DNA from: DASQHY01 sp035602605
Lineage (GTDB): Bacteria; Acidobacteriota; Terriglobia; Acidiferrales; UBA7541
Reading direction: 5' to 3'
Length of the DNA stretch: 64,000 nt
Assembly: GCA_035602605.1 (NCBI GenBank)
Contig: DATNLZ010000105.1
Coordinates: 1-64,000 of the forward strand
In this document: piece after piece, positions 24,651 to 32,069 of the stretch
How the letters are laid out: each line of letters starts with the position of its first letter
Numbering within the stretch: position 1 is the first letter of the stretch
The notes under the pieces: generated by a model
What the model saw: the letters and a program-made list of their open reading frames with translations, nothing else
Told to the model about the DNA's origin: nothing
Databases searched by the model: none
Program-made: the position numbers and the translations under genes

Positions 24651-25916
24651 CTACTTGGGAACCTCGCTGGCGGCCTGCGCGAGAGCCGAGAGATCGAGCA
24701 CCAAATCATCGCCCTCTACTGTTGACGGCACCCCCACCGGATTACATCCGCCCGCTGCGCCGATGGTCGGAGTATAAATCGCTGATGCGCAGTGGCGGCA
24801 AATGACGCTCGAGCCGTCCTGCCGGTATCCGACGGCCCCGCAGATGCGGCAAGCGTCGAGTGCGGTGCCCCAGCCAGTGGGCTTGCGAATGACAAGAAAT
24901 CGGAGCATGCTGCCCTGCAGGTCGACGTTGAAGAAATGCAGATTGCCGTCGCTAACCTCGGCCACAGGAATTCGCACCCGTTGTCCTTGCGGCGTTACGG
25001 TCCGCGCCTGAGGAGATGCTGACGAAGCGCGAGCGTTGATGAAGTCCGCGGCGAGGGCCAGCACAACGGCCAGGCAGGCAACCGCGGCCGCAAACATCCA
25101 TCGACGCTGCCGCCTCCTGTCCCATTCGCGTCGACGCGCTTGGGCATCGTTTTGTGATGGCGTTGCCGGTGTGCTTTGTGACAGCGCGATCCATTCGCGA
25201 AGCACCAGCAGCGCGGCTGCGCCCAGAATAAATACGAAGAAGAAAACTTCATTGCGCACGATCGGACCAATCAGAGCCATTTCTTGTTTGCTGGAGGGCA
25301 GCCAGCGAGCTTCGCTCAATTCGTGCAGGCCGGTCAGGGCAAGCTGAAAGGCGACGAGAATTAAAATCGTGCTGGTGACGGCAAAAAAACGAGGTAGAGG
25401 AACGCGCAATGTGCCCTTGAAAAAAAACAGGCCAACGGACACAGCTGCTGCGAGTCCTAGTAACGTACCGATCCCGGTGCCCAGGCCTTCGCTCGAAAGT
25501 TGCACCGCGCGTAAAATGATGGCCATTTCGACGCCTTCGCGAAGAACCATTAGGAATACAAACAGCAACAACCCGATGCCTGCTGAGCGCGTCGTAGCTC
25601 TTGCAGCAAAGGTCTCAACACGCTCCTCAATTTCTTTCTTCAGGCGCCGAGCGATGCGGTTCATCCAGACCAGCATGCTCACGACAAAAAACGCGGCGAT
25701 GAGCAACAAAAGGCCTTCGAACCCGTCCTGACTCAGGCGCCAGCGCTCGAGCGCTATGGCCACCCCCAGGCTCATCGCGGCTGCCAATGCCACGCCGGCC
25801 CAAACGTAGCTAGTCAGGCGGGCGCGACCGGTACGGGTGAGGTACACGAGAACGATTCCGACCACGAGCGAGGCTTCGACACCTTCGCGGAGGGCGATTA
25901 GAAAGGCCGAAAGCAA
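24651..25916 (-). CDS. FTR1-family iron permease fused to DUF2318 domain
   Basis: A 421-residue protein. The first ~245 residues form a seven-helix FTR1/EfeU permease with two REGVE iron-binding motifs (10-14 and 126-130). After a linker and one more helix, residues about 310-420 are a DUF2318 domain with CRICG, CRHC and GGC, likely metal binding and facing the periplasm. In other bacteria the two parts are often separate genes next to the same ABC genes. The start is TTG at 25916, just before the first helix. It is the first gene of the operon and diverges from the secretin-like gene. Confidence 0.9.
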   Translation of the reverse strand: MLSAFLIALREGVEASLVVGIVLVYLTRTGRARLTSYVWAGVALAAAMSLGVAIALERWRLSQDGFEGLLLLIAAFFVVSMLVWMNRIARRLKKEIEERVETFAARATTRSAGIGLLLFVFLMVLREGVEMAIILRAVQLSSEGLGTGIGTLLGLAAAVSVGLFFFKGTLRVPLPRFFAVTSTILILVAFQLALTGLHELSEARWLPSSKQEMALIGPIVRNEVFFFVFILGAAALLVLREWIALSQSTPATPSQNDAQARRREWDRRRQRRWMFAAAVACLAVVLALAADFINARASSASPQARTVTPQGQRVRIPVAEVSDGNLHFFNVDLQGSMLRFLVIRKPTGWGTALDACRICGAVGYRQDGSSVICRHCASAIYTPTIGAAGGCNPVGVPSTVEGDDLVLDLSALAQAASEVPK

Positions 25917-25933
25917 AAGGAGGAGACTCCCAG

Positions 25934-25958
25934 TTGAAAATGAGTTGCAACTACAACT
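25934..25958. promoter_or_regulatory. Candidate metalloregulator site upstream of FTR1 operon
   Basis: An AT-rich stretch 18-42 bp upstream of the FTR1 start contains the perfect palindrome AGTTGCAACT (25943-25952) with further partial symmetry (AAATGAG and CTACAAC flanks). Position fits a Fur- or DtxR-type operator, but the match to a classical Fur box is weak. Confidence 0.3.
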
Positions 25959-26099
25959 TCGCAGTTTACACGTCTAAATGCGAGAGGTCAAGAAATTTAG
26001 GAAGCAGGCAAGAAAATAGGGAACCAATCAAGGGCGAATTGACTGCGAATTTGCCGCGCCGCAATCGTCCACCCGGTACAATACTCTAGACTGGTTCGC

Positions 26100-29000
26100 A
26101 TGCCAATGGCCGTCACAAACCGGATGCGTTTCGCTCTGCTTGGTGCGTTTCTAGCCGGGGCATGTCCGGTTTGGTCGCAAGCACCTGCGAATTCGCCGAG
26201 CGGTTCCGGGCCCCCGCAGCTGGCCATCGCCCCACAGCCTGCCGTAAAACCCGACACCCACAGGGCAAAACGCGCCTATCAATTAGGATTGCGTGCGGAA
26301 CAGAGCGGAGACTGGAGCACCGCTTTCGAGGCCTACACCGAAGCTGCGATGTATGCGCCAAGCGATGTCGAAATTCTTCGTCACAAAGAATTGGCTCGCT
26401 TCCGATTGGTGAGCCTGCACACAGACGCCGCCGAGCGCTATGCGGTGGCAGGGAAATTCGGCGAGGCCAGCGAGGAGTTGCGAACAGCGTTGCGGCTTGA
26501 TCCGGGATATTCCGTGGCCCTGGAGCGCCTGGCGCAGTTTTCAAAACTCACAAGCTCCGGCGATCAGGCAAACGCGGCAGCGCTTGCGGGTCCGGTGGAA
26601 CTTAAGCCTCAACCAGGGACGCGGAACTTCAATCTGCGAGGGGAAACGCGAAGCGCTTATAGCGAGGTAGCTCGACAGTTCGGGCTGACGGTGGCCTTCG
26701 ATGGCGACCTGCCCTCACACCCTGTGCAGCTGCGTGTCAACGACGTGGACTTTCCGACAGTGATGATTCTGCTTGAGGACCAAACGGGAACGTTCTGGCG
26801 TCCGGTCAGTGACCATCTCCTGTTTGTGACCGCGAACACAACCGAGAAGCGAAAAGAGTATGCGCCAGTCGTGGAACGGACTATTGAGCTGCCCGACACC
26901 ATCTCCCTGGAGCAGCTGACGGAGTTGCAGCGCGTAGTGCGCGAAATCGTGGGGATCGCCCACAGCCAGATCAGCCCCGCCACGCACACCATTACAGTTC
27001 GCGATACGCCCAAAAAAGTCACTTTGGCTGCGGAATTGATGCGCCAGGTCCAGCAGTCGCGCGGCGAAGTCATGCTTGAGATCGAGCTTCTCGAGGTCGA
27101 TCGGGCGGCGGCGCTATCGCTGGGAGTCACTCCACCCACTAAGGCACAACTGCTGACGGTCAATCAAAGCGACTTGACCGCGCTACAAAAGGCGCCCGAC
27201 CTGGCCGCGTTGCTGGCGATTATCCAGCGCATTTTGGGCCGCTCGGGCACGCTCGGAGGGCTTAATTCGAGCCAGCTGGCCTCCCTGATTGGCTCGGGAC
27301 AGCTGGCCGCCGGAGCATTGATTCCCCCTATTGTCGCGATCGGCGGCGGCAGGTCCACGGTGCTGGCCACGGTCCCGCAAGCGGCTATTGATTTTTCCCA
27401 GGAGTTCAATCTGCTGCGCAGCGGCCGACGCATGCTGCTTCGCGCGTCCGATGGCCAGCCGGCATCCTTCTTTATTGGCGACCGGTTTCCCGTAGCCCTG
27501 GCGACACTTTCGGCAAGCTTGGCATCGTCCCAATCCATTCCGGCCATCAGCGGCACGAGCTTACCGCGCACCGATTACCCCGTCGGAAAGGGACCGATCG
27601 CTTTGTTTACCGCGGACTTTAATGGCGACGGGTCGAGCGATCTGGCGGTGGTCAATCGCGATGACAATACTGTTTCTATTTTGCTGAACAATGGGAGTGG
27701 CTCGTTTGCTTCGGGCGCGGGATCGCCTATTGCGCTAGGAGCAGGTCAAGTCCCTGTGGCGCTCGTCGGCGGAGTGTTCAACGAAAACAGCGGACGCATG
27801 GACCTTGCCGTCGTAAACAAAGGCTCGGGCAATTTGACGATCCTGCAGGGCGACGGAAAGGGCGGTTTCCAGGCAGCCGGCGGTCCGCCCATTGCCGTAG
27901 GTGCGAGCCCCACCGCGGTCGCCGCGGGCACCTTCAATACGAAAAACGACGTTCACCTGGATCTAGCAATTGCCAATTCGCAAGACAACACCATCACCAT
28001 CCTTTTGGGCGATGGTAAAGGAAACTTCACCGCGGCTCCGGGGTCGCCGCTGAAGTTGGCGGGCAGTGAACAAAGCCCGATCGCGATTATCACCAAAGAT
28101 TTCAATTTGGATGGCAAAGCAGATCTGGCAGTGGTGAATCAAACCTCCAATAATGTTGCGATCCTGTTGGGCAACGGCGACGGAACCTTTAGAGAAGCTC
28201 CAGGCTCACCGATCGCGGTGCGGAAGTCTCCAGTGGCGATCGCCAGCGCTGATTTCGATGGGGACACCCATCCTGACTTAGCGATCGTCAATCAGGGCGA
28301 TGCTTCTGTAACCATATTATTGGACGCCAGGGGAGACGGCAGTTTTACCGCGGTCAACTCGCTGCTCGCAACGGGCGCGACCCCGGACGGCGCAGTAAGC
28401 GGGGATTTTAACTTCGATGGGCGCGCTGATCTGATTGTCGCCAACAGCGGTTCAAATACCGTGTCCGTATTCTTCGGTTTGGGCGGTGGCTTCTTCAGCC
28501 AGCCAGTAATTCTGCAAACAGGGGCCACGCCGCGGGGGCCCGTGAGCGCGAGTTTCACCAGGAGTGGCCGAGCTGACTTGGCTGTGGCGGACCAGGGATC
28601 AAATCAAGTCAGCGTTATTCTCAATCTCTTGTCTATTCCAGGGGGAAATAACATCGCCCAGCAGCCTTTTCCGGGCGCGGAATACCTCGACTTGGGGCTG
28701 AAGGTAAAGGCCACTCCGCGCTTGCACAGCAATGATGAAGTTTCGCTGCAGCTTCTGTTTGAAATTCGCCATCTTGCCGGGAGCGCGCTGAATGGCATTC
28801 CGATTATCAGCAATCGGACTATCGAGCAATCCGTCCGGTTGCGCGAAAACGAGACAACGATTATCTCCGGCATGCTCGAAAGAGATGAAGTGCGTTCGAT
28901 CAGCGGCCTTCCCGGGCTTTCGCCGATTCCGATCGGTGGAGTGCTTGCCGGCAAACTCCGGTCGCGGCCGCGCGATTCCGAGCTCATCATCATGATCACG

Positions 29001-29186
29001 CCGCGTCAGTTGCGGCTGATACCCGCTGCCGGACGCGCACTTTATGCCGGGCGCGGTGACGAACCAACTCCACATGGCGGTGGTGAAGGGGTCCAGCCAC
29101 AACCGAGCCTGCCTCCTCAGCCGCGGCCGGGTATGCCTCAGCCAATACCTCAGCCGCCGCAGCCACGGCCGACTCCGCCTCAATAG
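26100..29186 (+). CDS. Secretin-like protein with TPR N terminus and inserted seven-blade FG-GAP propeller
   Basis: A 1028-residue exported protein. In order: signal peptide (to about residue 27), TPR-like helices (about 55-155), secretin N-domains (about 175-320, from FNLRGETRSAY to VMLEIELLEVDR), and the first part of the secretin core (ending near FFIGDRFPVAL). Seven FG-GAP/VCBS blades follow at about 498-845, each with DFNxDGxxDLAV-like calcium loops or derivatives. The secretin core then resumes (YLDLGLKVKATPRL, ETTIISGML, LPGLSPIPIGG, ELIIMITPRQ), and a Pro-rich tail ends the protein. No other type II or IV pilus secretion gene is in the window. The stop is one base from that of the convergent Kdo hydroxylase. 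Confidence 0.88.
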   Translation: MPMAVTNRMRFALLGAFLAGACPVWSQAPANSPSGSGPPQLAIAPQPAVKPDTHRAKRAYQLGLRAEQSGDWSTAFEAYTEAAMYAPSDVEILRHKELARFRLVSLHTDAAERYAVAGKFGEASEELRTALRLDPGYSVALERLAQFSKLTSSGDQANAAALAGPVELKPQPGTRNFNLRGETRSAYSEVARQFGLTVAFDGDLPSHPVQLRVNDVDFPTVMILLEDQTGTFWRPVSDHLLFVTANTTEKRKEYAPVVERTIELPDTISLEQLTELQRVVREIVGIAHSQISPATHTITVRDTPKKVTLAAELMRQVQQSRGEVMLEIELLEVDRAAALSLGVTPPTKAQLLTVNQSDLTALQKAPDLAALLAIIQRILGRSGTLGGLNSSQLASLIGSGQLAAGALIPPIVAIGGGRSTVLATVPQAAIDFSQEFNLLRSGRRMLLRASDGQPASFFIGDRFPVALATLSASLASSQSIPAISGTSLPRTDYPVGKGPIALFTADFNGDGSSDLAVVNRDDNTVSILLNNGSGSFASGAGSPIALGAGQVPVALVGGVFNENSGRMDLAVVNKGSGNLTILQGDGKGGFQAAGGPPIAVGASPTAVAAGTFNTKNDVHLDLAIANSQDNTITILLGDGKGNFTAAPGSPLKLAGSEQSPIAIITKDFNLDGKADLAVVNQTSNNVAILLGNGDGTFREAPGSPIAVRKSPVAIASADFDGDTHPDLAIVNQGDASVTILLDARGDGSFTAVNSLLATGATPDGAVSGDFNFDGRADLIVANSGSNTVSVFFGLGGGFFSQPVILQTGATPRGPVSASFTRSGRADLAVADQGSNQVSVILNLLSIPGGNNIAQQPFPGAEYLDLGLKVKATPRLHSNDEVSLQLLFEIRHLAGSALNGIPIISNRTIEQSVRLRENETTIISGMLERDEVRSISGLPGLSPIPIGGVLAGKLRSRPRDSELIIMITPRQLRLIPAAGRALYAGRGDEPTPHGGGEGVQPQPSLPPQPRPGMPQPIPQPPQPRPTPPQ

Positions 29187-29187
29187 T

Positions 29188-30150
29188 TCAGTGATGTTTG
29201 TTCGGGTTTGAAAGAGTGTGGCCGCAGAGCCTTTCGAGAATGGAAATAGGGGATTTTGCCGGCAGCACCATCGCATGGCGCGACACGATAAATGTTTGCT
29301 CCATCGCAAATTGCCCCTCAAGGACAGCGTGGCTGACCATATCTGTGTAAACCATCCAGGTTGCGTCCGGAGCAAATTCCCAACGCTGGGTAGGACAGGC
29401 CGCGCGGAACGCGTCATTCTCTTTCATGAAATTGTGGCACCGGTGCATGAAGTCATCATAGGGGGCCCGTCCGGCGCCCGGCCAGCGAAGGACTCGAGCC
29501 AGCCGAGCCCCAGCTTGTGCTGCGAAACCAGTGCGAGGAGTGGGAAATCCAATTTGTCGCGCATAACGCTCAGCGATCACATCAAATGTTTCCGCCGTCA
29601 GCCACACGCGATTCTGCGTGGGATTCAGGTTCGTGAAAACTCGTAGAATTCGATCGCCATTTGTAGGGCGCGTTGGAAAAGCGTCCACATGCGGCAAATC
29701 GTTGCGCGCACGCAGACGCGCGGGCCGTCCGCGCTCTTCGACGGGCCGATAGCTCGCGAAATCGCGCCGCAGTCCATTCTTGTAGGGACTGAGCAGAGTG
29801 CTGACAAATTGACTGGCCTGTTCGGAATAGGCACGCAAGATCGCACGCAAGCGTGCTTCTTCAGCGGCATCCGATTTGGCAAGCCCGGTCAGGCGATCTT
29901 CATCCGGACGGTACGCCACATTCTTGTGATAGGTGGCGTTGGTCTGCCTCTGGCTCAACAGAAATTCGCGCTTCTCGGGAGAGAAGGCAAATGGAGTGCG
30001 CGTAAAAAGAAGAATATTGCCGCGTTCGAGCTGCTCGCACAACAAACGACCGCGGCCGACAGGATTCGAAGAGTCGGCTCCCGAGGACTTTTCCCCGGCA
30101 TCGGCAACCGCAGCATCCTCGACGATAATTAAATGGGTGGTTCCATCCAT
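29188..30150 (-). CDS. Kdo hydroxylase family protein
   Basis: A 320-residue protein that resembles Kdo 3-hydroxylase (KdoO), an Fe(II)/2-oxoglutarate enzyme converting Kdo in lipid A-core to Ko. The start segment LERGNILLFTRTPFAFS, the KNVAYRPDEDRLTG region and the metal-ligand-like HVDAFPTRPTNG with RVFTNLNP support this. There is no signal peptide. It lies downstream of truB by 131 bp on the same strand. Assignment rests on remembered family patterns, so it is good but not certain. It would indicate Kdo-containing LPS in this organism. Confidence 0.75.
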   Translation of the reverse strand: MDGTTHLIIVEDAAVADAGEKSSGADSSNPVGRGRLLCEQLERGNILLFTRTPFAFSPEKREFLLSQRQTNATYHKNVAYRPDEDRLTGLAKSDAAEEARLRAILRAYSEQASQFVSTLLSPYKNGLRRDFASYRPVEERGRPARLRARNDLPHVDAFPTRPTNGDRILRVFTNLNPTQNRVWLTAETFDVIAERYARQIGFPTPRTGFAAQAGARLARVLRWPGAGRAPYDDFMHRCHNFMKENDAFRAACPTQRWEFAPDATWMVYTDMVSHAVLEGQFAMEQTFIVSRHAMVLPAKSPISILERLCGHTLSNPNKHH

Positions 30151-30281
30151 CGGTTCGCTCGATCACGCCGGTTTTTGCGAGGATAGGAGTCGCGGCTCCG
30201 GTTCCGCTAGCAGCATACGGTGCCGCCGTGCCCCTGACAAGGCACGCGGGTGAATGCGCAGCCGAGCGATGTTGGAAATAC

Positions 30282-31259
30282 TTAAGGCTCAGCATCGAGC
30301 ACAACGATAGGCTGATAGGTGCGCGGCACCACCGCCTCAGCGATGGCGATCAAGCGATCCTGATGATCGAAGACCCGCAGGCGCGGAGCAGACCTGGGAC
30401 CGCCGGAGTCGAGTTCCGCGGTCGCTCCCTCGCTTGTTTGCCAATGGCCCGGCCGAATCTCAGAATTGAGTATCGTAAAACGAGTGCCGTGGCGGACGCG
30501 ATGCTCGAGCGCCGGAGGCACGTTCGCGCGCGGAAACTCAGGCAACAAGTGCTCGATAGGGATAACCGAGTCGCGCAGTTTACCTGCACTCGCGGCAGCC
30601 TCAAGCGCCGGTAAGCCGATCGCCTGGTCAAGAGTAAATTCACCAACCGCGGTGCGGGCAATCTCCGCCAGGTGTGCGCCGCAGCCAAGCCGCTCGCCCA
30701 TTTCGTGTGCCAGCGCGCGAATGTAAGTTCCTGAAGAACATTCGACCACGCAACGCGCGACGGATCCATCAATTTGTGTGATGCGGTACTGGTAGACTTC
30801 GACCTCGGCCGGCTTCAATTCGATAGATTTCTTTTTGCGCGCCAGCCGGTGGGCCACCTGGCCGTGGATCTTCTTCGCCGAAAATGGCGGCGGCATCTGC
30901 GCAAAACGGCCTACCCGTTCGGCCGCCAGGCGCTCGATTTGGGCAAGGTCTAGCACCGGCGCACTATCGGGCCCCTGGGGCTCGCCATCGGCATCGTAGG
31001 TATCGGAAGCAAAACCAAAGCGTATAGCCGCGGTATAACGTTTGCGACGACCGCTATAGAATTGTGCGAGTCGCGTTGCGCGTCCTAGCAGCAGCACGAG
31101 TACACCGGTGGCCAGGGGATCGAGGGTACCGAGATGCCCCACCCGGCGAAAGCCGGCAAGACGCCGCACCGCGTCAACGATATCGTGCGAGGTCTTCCCG
31201 CGGGGCTTATCGATTACGAGCGCGCCGTCGAAGTGTGGCGACTGAATGTTCGTAGGCAT
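30282..31259 (-). CDS. truB: tRNA pseudouridine(55) synthase
   Basis: A 325-residue enzyme that forms pseudouridine 55 in tRNA T loops. The nucleophile Asp47 lies in HLGTLDPLATGVL. IDKPRGKTSHDIV is the family N terminus, and the thumb and C-terminal PUA-like region are present. It is gene six in the rimP-nusA-infB-DUF503-rbfA-truB order, 104 bp after rbfA. Confidence 0.96.
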   Translation of the reverse strand: MPTNIQSPHFDGALVIDKPRGKTSHDIVDAVRRLAGFRRVGHLGTLDPLATGVLVLLLGRATRLAQFYSGRRKRYTAAIRFGFASDTYDADGEPQGPDSAPVLDLAQIERLAAERVGRFAQMPPPFSAKKIHGQVAHRLARKKKSIELKPAEVEVYQYRITQIDGSVARCVVECSSGTYIRALAHEMGERLGCGAHLAEIARTAVGEFTLDQAIGLPALEAAASAGKLRDSVIPIEHLLPEFPRANVPPALEHRVRHGTRFTILNSEIRPGHWQTSEGATAELDSGGPRSAPRLRVFDHQDRLIAIAEAVVPRTYQPIVVLDAEP

Positions 31260-31363
31260 AGACTAGAAGTAATCCGCACGATGTAATCGATGGGTGTTGG
31301 CGATTCGATCGTAGCAGTGCAGGGCCGTACTTTACCTGAGCGAGTGCACAACCGGATCATTCT

Positions 31364-31741
31364 TCACTCGTCACGTTTTGTTTCCTGTTTCGTCTGCCTG
31401 AGCAGGCTCTCAATTCGTTCGCGATATTCTTCGGAGCGGTCGAGCGAGAAATGAAGCTCCGGAGTACGACGCATTTGGAGCCGCTCGAATAGCTCGCGGC
31501 GGATGAAACCAGCGGCTGCTTCCAAACCCTTCATGGCCAGGGTTTGTTCTTCTTCATTGCCGAGCACGCTGACAAAAATGCGCGCCTGCTTCAAGTCTGG
31601 AGACACGCGAACTTCGGTGACGGTCACGATGCCGGAGAGGCGGGGATCTTTCAGCTCGCCGGCCAGCATGGCTCCAACCTCATGAAGAATTTCTTCGGCC
31701 ACACGCTCGTGGCGATGTCCGGCAAGGCTCATTGGTGGCAC
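31364..31741 (-). CDS. rbfA: Ribosome-binding factor A
   Basis: A 125-residue KH-fold protein that assists late 30S maturation and cold adaptation. The ERVAEEILHEVGAML start and the DPRLSGIVTVTEVRVSPDL stretch are family hallmarks. The GTG at 31741 directly follows the stop of the DUF503 gene; GAGGT lies about 8 nt upstream, which supports this start over ATG 31732. It is translationally coupled to its neighbour. Confidence 0.94.
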   Translation of the reverse strand: MPPMSLAGHRHERVAEEILHEVGAMLAGELKDPRLSGIVTVTEVRVSPDLKQARIFVSVLGNEEEQTLAMKGLEAAAGFIRRELFERLQMRRTPELHFSLDRSEEYRERIESLLRQTKQETKRDE

Positions 31742-32023
31742 TCACAATACCTCAAATTCGTGCGCGATTAAATCCCGCCCCAGCAACTTTTCCGATTCCG
31801 CGAATACCGTTTGCAGTGACTGTTGCAAGTGATGCTCGTCAGCGGAAAGCGTGACCACGCCGATGACTGATCGCTGCCAGGTGTCTTGATGATCGAGCTC
31901 TGCCACGGCGACGTTGAAATGACCGCGGAGCCGGTCTTTCAAGCTCCGCAGGACCTGCCGTTTGTCCTTCAGCGATCGGGCGTCGGGGATGTGTATTTCT
32001 AGGGTAAGAAGACCGATGGGCAT
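31742..32023 (-). CDS. DUF503 (YlxP-like) protein
   Basis: A 93-residue ferredoxin-like protein: PIGLLTLEIHIPDARSLKDKR at the start, then the RSLKDRLRGHFNVAVAELDH stretch that defines DUF503. Its position between infB and rbfA is conserved across many bacteria. A role in ribosome maturation is inferred from that context; the biochemical function is unknown. Confidence 0.9.
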   Translation of the reverse strand: MPIGLLTLEIHIPDARSLKDKRQVLRSLKDRLRGHFNVAVAELDHQDTWQRSVIGVVTLSADEHHLQQSLQTVFAESEKLLGRDLIAHEFEVL

Positions 32024-32069
32024 GTGCGACCCCGGCTTGCGGAATTGAAATTTGCGGCGCTCAGAAGCG

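Noticed and set aside
27591..28640. Possible tandem DNA repeat in the propeller region
   Set aside because: The repetition is at protein level (FG-GAP blades); the bases diverge and no exact DNA repeat is seen.
28599..29417. 272-codon minus-strand frame over the secretin 3' end
   Set aside because: Shadow of the secretin C terminus and of the Kdo hydroxylase gene; no domain.
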